Origin: JBJKRF01 sp046704785 | GTDB taxonomy: Bacteria > Chloroflexota > Anaerolineae > Anaerolineales > Villigracilaceae | DNA length: 11,360 bases | Reading direction: 5' to 3' | Assembly (NCBI GenBank): GCA_046704785.1 | Contig: JBJKRF010000060.1 | Location: forward strand, 1 to 11,360 | Shown: in pieces, positions 1 through 6,709 of the stretch | Layout of the letters: each line of letters begins with the position of its first letter | Numbering within the stretch: position 1 is the first letter of the stretch | The notes under the pieces: model-generated | The model's input: only the letters and a program-made list of their open reading frames with translations | What the model was told of the DNA's origin: nothing | Database searches by the model: none | Position numbers and translations under genes: made by a program

Positions 1-120
1 TGCCTCCAGCTTCCTCCAGACCTTGCCTCGCGACAACGCCCTTGCTCTTGGCTAATGGTTGGCGCAATCAGCCTCCATAAGGGTCTCTCACCCTCTAGTC
101 AACGCCCATGCTGGGCGCAC

Positions 121-150
121 CAAAAAATGCTCCGGCGCTGGCCGGAGCAT
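121..150 (-). terminator. Intrinsic terminator of the lipoprotein gene
   Basis: A perfect 10-bp stem (127-136 with 141-150) closes a 4-nt loop. Read on the minus strand it is followed by a run of T residues (complement of the A run at 122-127). It lies about 50 bp past the stop codon of the minus-strand lipoprotein gene. On the plus strand there is no T tract, so it acts leftward only. Confidence 0.85.
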
Positions 151-202
151 TGATGATAAGGAGACAGGCCAAATGGCCCGCCATCTTCACTTTACCTGCC
201 AA

Positions 203-790
203 TTACTGGACAGCCGTTCCACCGGCAGTGACCAGATACCAGACATTGTTGAGACCTTGACCATTGGTATCGCTTGGCGCCGAGTCACCGGCGTAATAAT
301 ACAATGGCCAACCGTTGTAGGTCACCTGGGTGGAGTTGTCGCTGAGCGTGATGGTGCCTAACAGGCTGCCGTCCACGCCTGCACCTGCGACAGGAGCCCC
401 GGAGACGGTTACAGGCGGCCATTTCTGGGCGCAGCCACCGGTGCAAGTGCTGGTTCCACCGTTCTGGGTATCATTCTCGAAGAGGTATACGGCACGGCCC
501 TGCCCATCGACCAGGAAGGGGGAACTGATGCCACTCTTATTGGAGATCATGACAGTAACCTTCACAGGCCCATTGGTTGCAGCAGGCGCCATTGTCATGG
601 CAGGTGCGCTTGTTGCCGCAGGAGCCATCGTCATGGCCGGCGCAGTGGTCGCAGCAGGCGCCATTGTCATAGCTGGGGCAACCGTTGTAGGAACCGCAGT
701 GGCAGTGGGCGGCGGCGTAGGAGTCGGCGCACAGGCCGACGCTGCCAAAACTAGGACAAGGAACATACCGACAAGAAATTGGCGTTTCAT
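203..790 (-). CDS. Secreted-repeat lipoprotein (COG4315 / PF03640-like)
   Basis: A 195-aa predicted lipoprotein. The N-terminus has a basic start (MKR), a hydrophobic core and a lipobox-like end (AASAC), with Cys20 as the likely lipidation site. Then come a Pro/Thr-rich linker (21-37), three tandem 12-residue repeats (38-73) and a C-terminal domain (about 75-195). That domain has the hallmarks of the 'secreted repeat of unknown function' family: GRAVYLFEND, a CTGGC-AQKWPP segment with two cysteines, and a YNGWPLYYYAGD segment followed by NGQGLNNVWYLV. The family is known as predicted periplasmic or exported lipoproteins without an established reaction. The start is supported by AAAGGAG at 799-805, eight bases upstream. 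It is probably monocistronic, with its own terminator. Family assignment is firm; the function is unknown. Confidence 0.9.
   Translation of the reverse strand: MKRQFLVGMFLVLVLAASACAPTPTPPPTATAVPTTVAPAMTMAPAATTAPAMTMAPAATSAPAMTMAPAATNGPVKVTVMISNKSGISSPFLVDGQGRAVYLFENDTQNGGTSTCTGGCAQKWPPVTVSGAPVAGAGVDGSLLGTITLSDNSTQVTYNGWPLYYYAGDSAPSDTNGQGLNNVWYLVTAGGTAVQ
572..679 (-). repeat. Three tandem 36-bp (12-aa) repeats in the lipoprotein linker
   Basis: Residues 38-49, 50-61 and 62-73 read APAMTMAPAATT, APAMTMAPAATS and APAMTMAPAATN. The three DNA copies are similar but differ at synonymous positions. The repeats form an extended Ala/Pro/Thr/Met spacer between the lipid anchor and the folded domain. 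Their number could vary between strains. Confidence 0.9.
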
Positions 791-952
791 CTTTCTCTCT
801 CCTTTAGATTAGATAAAATTGGCGAATTCGCAGACCTAAAGGTACTCACGTTGCCTTAGCGGTGGGTGATAACAGCTTTAAAACAGGTTAAGTTCTTGAT
901 GGGAAAAAAGTACTACCGGTTTACCTGTGCTACGATAAACAACCCTTACCCC

Positions 953-1912
953 TCACAAGCGATCATACTGAATCGGCTCGACATCACGTTTGGAAGACGC
1001 TTCCACGTTTGTTCCCCGTGGATAATAGAAAGTCTGTCGCAACTGCCAGTTCCACTCGGCTGACTGCCGATAACCCTGATACGTCCCCCAGAACTGCATC
1101 CAACGGAACCACAGAATGCTCGCGAAACTGCCTGGCAGCCTCCCTTCACGCGCCGCATGGAACAGATCCGAGAAGATATTACTGCTCGTCATGCGGATGA
1201 AATCATACAGGCTGAAATGCGCTTCGGGATAGATGTGTTTAAAGGCCATCGCCTCGCGCCGATAGCGATTTTGCACCCCTTGCGGCGTCTCGTTATGGAC
1301 GTGGACGATCTCCGCCTCAGCCACGTACGCGATGGCATGTCCCTGCGACTGCGCCCACTGCGCCCAGGCCAAATCTTCCAACCCGGTCAAGGTCTCGTCG
1401 TAGGGATGTTCCTGCCAAAGCGCTCGGTGGATCGCAGCGTTGGCATTGTTGCAGAACGGATGAGATTGCCGCGGCTGGGACGTTTCCGGGAACCACTGCG
1501 CAAAAATCTGCTGTTCCGAAAATTGAGACGCCGCCATTCCCGGCAAGACGCCCGCCTCCAGGCCGCGCTGCTTCCCATAGCTCAAGGCCAGCGACGGGTC
1601 GTCAAACGGCTCGATCAGGCGCTCCAACCAATCCGGATAGACCGGGTAGACATGTGCCGAGGCAATGACGACCACATCACGCGTCGTGGCGGCCAGCCCC
1701 AGGTTGAGCGAACGTCCAAAGGTGAATTCCTGTGGCTGGATGTGAACGACCTGCGCCCCGTATGACTCCGCAATCGAGACGGTATCGTCCGTCGAGCCCG
1801 AATCGACCAAAATGACCTCGACATCCTTAACCGTCTGATGGGTCACACCTTCCAACAAACGACCGATATGTTTCCCTTCGTTATATGCGCGGATGACCAG
1901 CGAACAGTTCAT
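953..1912 (-). CDS. Family 2 glycosyltransferase, rhamnosyltransferase-like
   Basis: A 319-aa protein with a GT-A fold typical of GT2 enzymes, which move a sugar from a nucleotide donor to a growing glycan at the cytoplasmic side of the membrane. Visible motifs in order: the N-terminal strand with YNE (10-12), the nucleotide-binding DSGSTDDT (37-44), FTFGRSLNLG (63-72), and SAH (85-87) where many GT2 enzymes carry DXD. Further on are FCNNANAAIHRALW and the catalytic-region segment TGLEDLAWA. The SAH variant and FGRSLN match the rhamnosyltransferase-like subgroup, but donor and acceptor cannot be read from sequence. No hydrophobic C-terminal segments are seen. The gene follows the sulfotransferase gene by 46 bp on the same strand, so the two are probably co-transcribed. 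No strong ribosome site precedes the start. Confidence 0.9.
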   Translation of the reverse strand: MNCSLVIRAYNEGKHIGRLLEGVTHQTVKDVEVILVDSGSTDDTVSIAESYGAQVVHIQPQEFTFGRSLNLGLAATTRDVVVIASAHVYPVYPDWLERLIEPFDDPSLALSYGKQRGLEAGVLPGMAASQFSEQQIFAQWFPETSQPRQSHPFCNNANAAIHRALWQEHPYDETLTGLEDLAWAQWAQSQGHAIAYVAEAEIVHVHNETPQGVQNRYRREAMAFKHIYPEAHFSLYDFIRMTSSNIFSDLFHAAREGRLPGSFASILWFRWMQFWGTYQGYRQSAEWNWQLRQTFYYPRGTNVEASSKRDVEPIQYDRL

Positions 1913-1958
1913 AGCATGTTAAGTCTGGCGGCCAAGCCTGGTTGCTAAATCCGGCAGA

Positions 1959-2852
1959 TCACCAATCATCATCTTTTTCGTAGGCCAGTTGGACCAGCAA
2001 CTCACCGGCCACGTCTTTGAAAATTTTCTTGTGCTCGGGTTTGAAGTATTTCTTCCATTCGCCGGTCTTCCCGGAACGGAAGGTGGGCGAACGTTTCGGG
2101 TCGATATTGGTCTCCAAGGCGTCGATGATCTGTTCGCGCGTGGACGACAGTCCGTCTACCCGCCGCAGGAAGTGATCGACCACTTGGCCCAGAGCCGCAC
2201 GCCGGTCACGAATAAAATCTTCATAGTGCAGCATCTTGACCTGGGGCCGCTTCAACCAACCCAGGTATAGTTCGAAGCGTTTAGCAATATTGGGAAACTC
2301 GACATCGGCATCGGGCAATCCCAGGATGCTGACCTTGAGCCGTTCATCGAAGCTCTTCAATACCTGGTTGTAGTAGCGGTAATGGACGTGTTGCGGCAGC
2401 ATCTGGCTGACGTAGAAGACATGCGAGACGACCACGTCGCGCGGGTCACGGAAGATGAAATACGGCACGAAGGCTGGTGTGCAGACTGCGTCCATGACCT
2501 GCGGCCAGGCTAATAGATGCGTGGAGGTTACGTCGAGCGGGCGCAAGGCCCGGATGTAGGCTAACGCTTCTTCAACGGAACGTTTTTCGCCGCTTTCCCC
2601 GTCGTACGAGGCAAAGAAGAGCGGGATATGCGGAGAAAATGGCGCGACTTTCGAGAAACCCAGTAAAATCTGGTCGAGCAGGTGCGTGCCACTTTTGGGA
2701 AAGGAGATGCCCATCAGCACCGGCCAGCCGCCTACGGGGGGGCTGATCGTGGCGTAGCGCACCCGTTGGAGCAGAACTTCGGCGCGGTAGAGCGGCAGTC
2801 GCAGGGTGGTACGCAAACGTCCGGGGAGTCGAGATTTGAATGAGTTCGCCAT
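1959..2852 (-). CDS. PAPS-dependent sulfotransferase
   Basis: A 297-aa sulfotransferase-domain protein that should transfer sulfate from 3'-phosphoadenosine 5'-phosphosulfate to a hydroxyl or amine acceptor. The 5'-phosphosulfate loop is FPKSGTHLLDQIL (51-63; Lys53, Ser54, Gly55, Thr56). The likely catalytic His is in STHLL (His112). The 3'-phosphate motif is FRDPRDVVVSH (134-144; Arg135, Ser143). Near the C-terminus FRSGKTGEWKKYF (258-270) matches the conserved RKGxxGxWK cofactor-binding segment. All core motifs are intact and the length is normal for a cytosolic-type enzyme. It lies between two glycosyltransferase genes, so a glycan acceptor is the simplest inference. A small-molecule or lipid acceptor cannot be excluded. 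The start is followed by a basic segment (KSRLPGRLR). Confidence 0.92.
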   Translation of the reverse strand: MANSFKSRLPGRLRTTLRLPLYRAEVLLQRVRYATISPPVGGWPVLMGISFPKSGTHLLDQILLGFSKVAPFSPHIPLFFASYDGESGEKRSVEEALAYIRALRPLDVTSTHLLAWPQVMDAVCTPAFVPYFIFRDPRDVVVSHVFYVSQMLPQHVHYRYYNQVLKSFDERLKVSILGLPDADVEFPNIAKRFELYLGWLKRPQVKMLHYEDFIRDRRAALGQVVDHFLRRVDGLSSTREQIIDALETNIDPKRSPTFRSGKTGEWKKYFKPEHKKIFKDVAGELLVQLAYEKDDDW

Positions 2853-2990
2853 AAATACTCTTTCAAGGGAGAGCCGTCGTTTAACCGCCGGTATGCTGCG
2901 GTCGAAGCGCGGGAACTTCGATTTTATCAGTACTCGGAGAATTTTTCGCGCGTATTTTCAAAACGCCGCAAGCTGCCAACGCTGTGACCA

Positions 2991-3016
2991 CAAAACGGAG
3001 TTGGGCGAGGAACTCC
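2991..3016 (-). terminator. Possible terminator after the GT-B-like gene
   Basis: On the minus strand a 6-bp stem (3011-3016 with 2997-3002) closes an 8-nt loop and is followed by GTTTTG. It sits just past the stop of the gene ending at 3035. The stem is short and the T tract only four long, so termination may be partial, allowing read-through into the sulfotransferase gene. Confidence 0.45.
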
Positions 3017-3034
3017 CCGGCCCGGCTCGCTTCG

Positions 3035-4474
3035 CTATTTATTCAGCACGCTCAGGATGAATTCCGCGGTGCGCCGGCCTGCGGTTGCGTCGGTATATGT
3101 AATTTCCTGCTCGACAAAGGCTTTGCGTTCGGCGGCGTCCAGGGCCGGATTTTGCAAATAAGCGTTCACGGCCTGACGCAGTTCGGCTTCGTTTTCGGCG
3201 ACGCGGCCTGCCCTGGCTTTCCGAAAACGCTGGTGCGTGGGCCAGTTCCCGATGGCTTTAAGCGACAGGGAGAACTTGCCGGGCTCGTTCCAGCCGCCGG
3301 GCGTGTCGATCACGGCCGCCACAATGGGTGTGTCATGGATGGCGGTTTCGACCACCATGGTCGAGTAGACGGTGACGAACACGTCTGACCAGGCCATCAT
3401 GGATGATTTTTCGTCCATGTCTTCACCGCCGTAATAGCCCAACGAGCCCCCCAACGCCACCGGCCGGACGACATGAACGTGCGGGTATTTTTGTTCGAGG
3501 GCGTGGATCTGCTCCCGCTCGTCGGCAAAGATATATGGCTTGTCTTGAAAGTGGCTGGGATGCAGACGCACGAGCAATTGCGCGGGAGATGCCAGCGTGT
3601 CTGACTCGACCAACCGCGCCAGCGCCTCGACGTTGGGATAGTTCGGGGCGAAGTGGACGAAACTACAGGCATAGGAAACCAACTTGCGATTGGGGTCCAG
3701 GCCATGCAGGCGGAAATAGGCCTCGCGCGGCATCAGCCAGCTTTTGCAGAAGTAGCCGTCATACGAGGGAATGCCGCCGATGTGAACCTGTTCCGGGGCC
3801 CAATCCGAGCCGAGCACCAGTTCGTCCTTCTGAATCTGCGACCAGCAGGTGGCCCAGTCCATTGGCGCGCCGGGGATGGCGTAACTGGAAGGATTGTCCC
3901 AGCCGACGATGACGGTCATGGTCGGGACGCCGCGTCGGGCGGCCTCACGTAGCAGGTAACGGTCGACCCGCCAACCGGGAGTCGAGGCGATGACCAGGTC
4001 GGGGTGGTATTTGTCGAACAAATCGGTATACAGCGCCGGGGTGAAGCGCGTCTGGGCGCGCACCAGGGCCCGGCGGGCGGCGCGACTCGAACGCAGCGCC
4101 AAAGTCGCCAGCGCGGCGGGTGTCCAAATCCCCAGGCGGAATTTCCACGAGTTCTCGGCCCAGACTTCCCAGATGTGACTGGTCTGCGCTTCGCGGTTGA
4201 TGCGCCATGAGCCGCCGACGCGGCGCAGGTAAGCCAGCAACCACTGGCGGCGGGTATCGACCGTCCTGAAATAGGTTTCCGCCTGTTTCAGGCGCAGCCC
4301 TTCCACCGTCAGGCCGGGACGGGCGAACTGCGCCGCGATGCGTCCTTGGATTTCGTCGTCGGTGAGCAGCACGATTTCCACGCCCGCTTCGAGCAGCGTG
4401 GGGACGAGGTCGGATTGCAGGAAGTAGATTACGGCCATACCGTGGTCGGCAGAAATGAAAATGCGTTTGGACAT
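3035..4474 (-). CDS. GT-B-fold-like surface glycan transferase, family uncertain
   Basis: A 479-aa protein with no signal peptide or membrane segment. The N-terminal half begins with a Rossmann-like strand-helix unit (residues 3-38: IFISADHG, then YFLQSDLVPTLLEAGVEIVLLTDDE) and contains a second one, HPDLVIASTPGWRVDRYLLREAARRG in two parts (157-182). The C-terminal half carries RLHPSHF (303-309) and a segment with SDVFVT, then YSTMVVETAIHDTPIV (363-385). These resemble the donor-binding region of CDP-glycerol glycerophosphotransferases, UDP-GlcNAc 2-epimerases and related GT-B proteins. Fold-level assignment is reasonable; the reaction is not determined. It lies upstream of the sulfotransferase and GT2 genes on the same strand, with a 182-bp gap. 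It probably belongs to the same surface-glycan locus. Confidence 0.72.
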   Translation of the reverse strand: MSKRIFISADHGMAVIYFLQSDLVPTLLEAGVEIVLLTDDEIQGRIAAQFARPGLTVEGLRLKQAETYFRTVDTRRQWLLAYLRRVGGSWRINREAQTSHIWEVWAENSWKFRLGIWTPAALATLALRSSRAARRALVRAQTRFTPALYTDLFDKYHPDLVIASTPGWRVDRYLLREAARRGVPTMTVIVGWDNPSSYAIPGAPMDWATCWSQIQKDELVLGSDWAPEQVHIGGIPSYDGYFCKSWLMPREAYFRLHGLDPNRKLVSYACSFVHFAPNYPNVEALARLVESDTLASPAQLLVRLHPSHFQDKPYIFADEREQIHALEQKYPHVHVVRPVALGGSLGYYGGEDMDEKSSMMAWSDVFVTVYSTMVVETAIHDTPIVAAVIDTPGGWNEPGKFSLSLKAIGNWPTHQRFRKARAGRVAENEAELRQAVNAYLQNPALDAAERKAFVEQEITYTDATAGRRTAEFILSVLNK

Positions 4475-4572
4475 TGAAAACTTTATAGCTCAGAAAATCT
4501 CTTGCGCAATATCAATCGATTTCCCTTGAGAATTGTAGACCAAAAAAGAGATTTGAACTTCCCCTCTTCAGA

Positions 4573-4608
4573 GATAACAAAACTCCCCGCACAACAAGCC
4601 GCGGGGAG
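4573..4608 (-). terminator. Intrinsic terminator of the FmdB-family gene
   Basis: An 8-bp GC-only-type stem (4583-4590 with 4601-4608) with a 10-nt loop is followed on the minus strand by TTTTGTTATC. It lies 20 bp beyond the stop codon of the zinc-ribbon gene. Confidence 0.8.
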
Positions 4609-4627
4609 CATCATTACTGATCATCCG

Positions 4628-4930
4628 TTACGAAGCGGGCGCTTTGCTCTTCTCGCCCCCGCCGCTGGAGGCCGTACCACTCGTCCCGCTGGTAGAGTCC
4701 TTGCTCTCGCTTTTCGACTCGCTCTTGGCGGGTGTGCTCTGGCCAGAAGGAGAGCGATGGTCCGTAGCGTACCAGCCCGATCCCTTGAACACGATTCCGG
4801 CTGGTGTATACACCTTGTGCAGGGAATTCTTGTTGCACTCCGGGCAACGCTTCAACGGTTCATCGTTGAACGATTGGCGGCGTTCAAATTGCACACCGCA
4901 ATTTTCACACCGATACGTATAAATGGGCAT
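4628..4930 (-). CDS. FmdB-family zinc ribbon protein
   Basis: A 100-aa protein starting MPIYTYRCENCG, the invariant opening of the FmdB/CxxC_CXXC_SSSS zinc-ribbon family. One zinc site is formed by Cys8, Cys11, Cys29 and Cys32 (CENC, CPEC), followed by the usual VYTPAGIVFKGSGWY segment (40-54). The tail (55-100) is low-complexity and rich in Ser, Lys, Glu and Gly. The frame stays open upstream to an ATG at 5053, but I place the start at 4930. The family begins there, AGAGGTG lies just upstream (4935-4941), and a consensus promoter at 4961-4989 would start transcription downstream of 5053. The name comes from a putative regulator of formamidase expression; the role of most members is unknown. 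Its promoter and terminator suggest a single-gene unit. Confidence 0.92.
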   Translation of the reverse strand: MPIYTYRCENCGVQFERRQSFNDEPLKRCPECNKNSLHKVYTPAGIVFKGSGWYATDHRSPSGQSTPAKSESKSESKDSTSGTSGTASSGGGEKSKAPAS

Positions 4931-4960
4931 AGGACACCTCTTCTTCTTGAACGACAGAAT

Positions 4961-4989
4961 ATTATAGCGCGCTTCCAGGGGTGTGGCAA
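4961..4989 (-). promoter_or_regulatory. Sigma-70-type promoter of the FmdB-family gene
   Basis: On the minus strand TTGCCA (4984-4989) and a perfect TATAAT (4961-4966) are separated by 17 bp. The predicted start site is about 20-25 bp upstream of the ATG at 4930. This also argues against the longer reading frame starting at 5053. Confidence 0.8.
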
Positions 4990-5106
4990 GTATCACGAAA
5001 AATTTTCTAACGAATTTTTGACACGACGCGGGGCGCAAAGTATCGCGCCTCATTCACCACAGGAGGCCCGCAATCAAATTGCCATGAATCTCACCCGGTT
5101 GAGCCC

Positions 5107-5134
5107 TTGAAAGTTAGAACATTTGTTATATAAT
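5107..5134 (+). promoter_or_regulatory. Sigma-70-type promoter of the P-loop/86-aa operon
   Basis: TTGAAA (5107-5112) and a perfect TATAAT (5129-5134) are 16 bp apart, placing the start site near 5141 and leaving a short leader of about 20 nt before the ATG at 5162. Palindromic operator-like sequences overlap both the spacer and the start site. Confidence 0.82.
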
Positions 5135-5149
5135 TAGAACATAAGTTCT
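5117..5149. promoter_or_regulatory. Tandem LexA-like (GAAC-N4-GTTC) operators in the operon promoter
   Basis: AGAACATAAGTTCT (5136-5149) contains an exact GAAC-N4-GTTC palindrome at 5137-5148, the core of the SOS box bound by Gram-positive LexA proteins. A degenerate copy, GAACATTTGTTA, lies at 5117-5128 between the -35 and -10 boxes. The two share TTAGAACAT (5114-5122 and 5134-5142), a direct repeat with a 20-bp period, about two helical turns. Placement over the spacer and the start site is typical for repression. That the regulator is LexA is inferred from the motif; another dimeric repressor with the same half-site is possible. Confidence 0.65.
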
Positions 5150-5161
5150 GGAAAATTAACC

Positions 5162-5944
5162 ATGCCCATCAATTATCAGTTCACTCTCGCGCTGAAAGCG
5201 CTCCGCGAAGTCCAGGCCGAACTGGGGGACGAGGCTGCCGCCAAGGAGGTCGCCTTCCCCACCCTGGACGAAGTGCTGGAACAGGTCACTTCGTTGCCGC
5301 AGGATTCCCTCCTGTTTGGCATTGCCAGCGACGGCTTGCCCTTGATGCTCAACCTGCAGGATCCCTCTCCTGGCCCCTTGTTGATCGTCGGCGACCGCGG
5401 CAGTGGAAAGACCCTCTTCCTGCAAGTCCTGGCGCAAGCAGCCAGCCGTCTGCAACAGGCGGAGCATCTCCAACTTGCGGTACTGAGCGACTCGCCGGGG
5501 GAATGGCGTAACATCGACCCGTCGGAACACCTGCTGGGCATCTGGGCGGCGTACGAAGCAAAGGCCAATGAACTGCTCGACGACCTGGCCGCCTGGACGC
5601 AGGCCGGCGGCGACGGACGCAACGTGCTGCTGCTGCTCGACGGCCTGGACGCCGTCCTGCACATGGACCCCGCCGCCGAAGAGACCCTGGGCTACCTGCT
5701 GCGGGAAGGCCCGCGCTGCCATCTCTGGCCGCTCGTCACCGTCAACGCCGCGCGCGCCGTGCGGCTTCCGGCCTGGCTCTCGTACTTCCGCACCCGCATC
5801 TACGGGCGCATCGCCCACCCAAGCCTGGCCGACGAACTGACGCCGGTGCCCGGCGCCGGCCTAAATACGCTCTTCCCCGCTGCGCAGTTCTGCCTGCGCG
5901 AACATACCAACTGGCTGCGTTTCTGGTTACCCAGCCTGACCTAG
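5162..5944 (+). CDS. P-loop ATPase-like protein, FtsK/HerA-related
   Basis: A 260-aa protein with one P-loop NTPase domain. After a charged helical N-terminus (about 1-45), LLFGIASDGLPLMLNL (50-65) leads into Walker A GDRGSGKT (77-84). Walker B is NVLLLLDGLD (154-163). The pattern of a domain that opens with a 'G-D-G-x-P' hairpin just before the P-loop resembles FtsK/SpoIIIE and HerA-type motor proteins. However, it is short and lacks an obvious membrane part, FtsK gamma domain or long C-terminal motor half. Arg-rich YFRTRIYGRI (208-217) could supply an arginine finger. It is the first gene of a two-gene operon, with the next start 9 bp after its stop. Its promoter carries LexA-like operators, suggesting a DNA-damage link. 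The specific substrate is unknown. Confidence 0.75.
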   Translation: MPINYQFTLALKALREVQAELGDEAAAKEVAFPTLDEVLEQVTSLPQDSLLFGIASDGLPLMLNLQDPSPGPLLIVGDRGSGKTLFLQVLAQAASRLQQAEHLQLAVLSDSPGEWRNIDPSEHLLGIWAAYEAKANELLDDLAAWTQAGGDGRNVLLLLDGLDAVLHMDPAAEETLGYLLREGPRCHLWPLVTVNAARAVRLPAWLSYFRTRIYGRIAHPSLADELTPVPGAGLNTLFPAAQFCLREHTNWLRFWLPSLT

Positions 5945-5953
5945 GAGTTTCCC

Positions 5954-6214
5954 ATGAATACCGGCATGATGTGGTTCGACAACGACTCGAAAACACCCCT
6001 GGCGGAAAAAGTCCGTAAAGCCGCCGACTATTACCACACGAAATACGGAGGACATCCCGACCTGTGCCTGGTCAATCCGCTCGCCTACGATCAGGCCGTC
6101 CCGGAAGTGCTCGACGGACAAAGCGGCGCAATCCACGTCCGCCCGCTGCGCTCCATTTTGCCGGGGCATCTATGGATCGGCGTGGACGAGAAGCTCCCCA
6201 CCGGCGCGGACTGA
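5954..6214 (+). CDS. Conserved-looking small protein of unknown function (86 aa)
   Basis: I do not recognise a family. The 86-aa protein has no signal peptide or membrane segment. Its N-terminal half has an amphipathic helix-like region with a YYHTKYGG segment (26-33). The second half has a hydrophobic strand-like LCLVNPL (37-43), then HVRPLRSILPGHLWIGVDE (61-79). A good ribosome site, AGGAG at 5943-5947, overlaps the end of the upstream gene, and only 9 bp separate the two genes. They are almost certainly co-translated from one transcript, so this could be a partner or regulator of the P-loop protein. No cysteine pairs or catalytic triads stand out. Confidence 0.75.
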   Translation: MNTGMMWFDNDSKTPLAEKVRKAADYYHTKYGGHPDLCLVNPLAYDQAVPEVLDGQSGAIHVRPLRSILPGHLWIGVDEKLPTGAD

Positions 6215-6312
6215 ATCGCGCCGAGGATTTTCCGTCACTTTCCACAGGTTATCACAATCTACCCACGGCGGTGTGCCAGCAGGGGGACGCGTGCATCGTC
6301 TGCGATTGATAA

Positions 6313-6342
6313 AAAGGAGAGCGGCTTAAGCCGCTCTCCTTT
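6313..6342. terminator. Bidirectional terminator, perfect 30-bp palindrome
   Basis: The sequence from 6313 to 6342 equals its own reverse complement, giving a stem of about 13 bp with a TTAA turn. On the minus strand it is followed by further T residues (complement of 6311-6312 and the adjoining TATC), so it ends the acpS transcript. Its left end overlaps the acpS stop codon. On the plus strand it can end the 5162-6214 operon, with a weaker T tract. Confidence 0.85.
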
Positions 6343-6709
6343 ATTCTCCGACGGCAACCGCCATTGCCACAGCATGTTCACGCGTATGACTCAGGCTGAT
6401 CGACCATTCTTTCAGTCCCAGTGAGTCGGCCAACACCTGCGCCCGTTCATGCAGCCTCAAGACGGGAGCGCCGCTTTCGGCGCGCAAGATTTCGATGTCG
6501 GTGAACGCCACCGGCCCAATTCCCGTGCCAAGCGCCTTGGCGACGGCTTCCTTGGCCGCAAAACGCGCCGCCAGTGAAGGATAATTCCCGGCGCACTCGA
6601 TACGTTCAGACTCGGTATAAATGCGCGCCAAAAAATGCTCCCCGTGGCGTGCGACCGCCTCGCGCAGCCGTTCGATCTCCAACACATCGACACCCGTAGA
6701 AAGCTTCAT
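6341..6709 (-). CDS. acpS: Holo-[acyl-carrier-protein] synthase AcpS
   Basis: A 122-aa enzyme that moves the 4'-phosphopantetheine group from coenzyme A onto a serine of apo-acyl carrier protein, activating it for fatty acid synthesis. It is cytoplasmic and acts as a trimer in known members. Motifs are complete: GVDVLEIERL (6-15) with the magnesium-binding Asp8, RFAAKEAVAKALG (49-61) with Glu54, and SISLSHTREHAVA (103-115) with His108. The length is normal for AcpS. The ATG overlaps the stop codon of the upstream M16 gene (ATGA), so it is translationally coupled as the last gene of that operon. No strong ribosome site of its own is visible, consistent with coupling. Confidence 0.96.
   Translation of the reverse strand: MKLSTGVDVLEIERLREAVARHGEHFLARIYTESERIECAGNYPSLAARFAAKEAVAKALGTGIGPVAFTDIEILRAESGAPVLRLHERAQVLADSLGLKEWSISLSHTREHAVAMAVAVGE

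Noticed and set aside
2..55. A short open frame reaching a TAA at 53-55, possibly the end of a plus-strand gene starting before the window
   Set aside because: Only 17 codons are visible, with no recognisable motif or following plus-strand terminator.
59..361. 100-aa plus-strand reading frame
   Set aside because: It crosses the terminator hairpin and then lies antisense to the well-supported lipoprotein gene; no ribosome site.
330..812. 160-aa plus-strand frame with Ala/Gly repeats
   Set aside because: It is the antisense shadow of the repeat region of the lipoprotein gene.
1905..1913. GAACAGTTC, another palindrome with the LexA half-sites
   Set aside because: The spacer is 1 base instead of 4, and it lies in the GT2 coding start region.
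2902..2925. Hairpin TCGAAG/CTTCGA followed by TTTTATC on the plus strand
   Set aside because: It resembles a weak terminator, but no plus-strand gene precedes it.
4931..5053. Upstream extension of the FmdB-family protein to an ATG at 5053
   Set aside because: The family begins at MPIYTYRC, a ribosome site precedes 4930, and the promoter lies within the extension.
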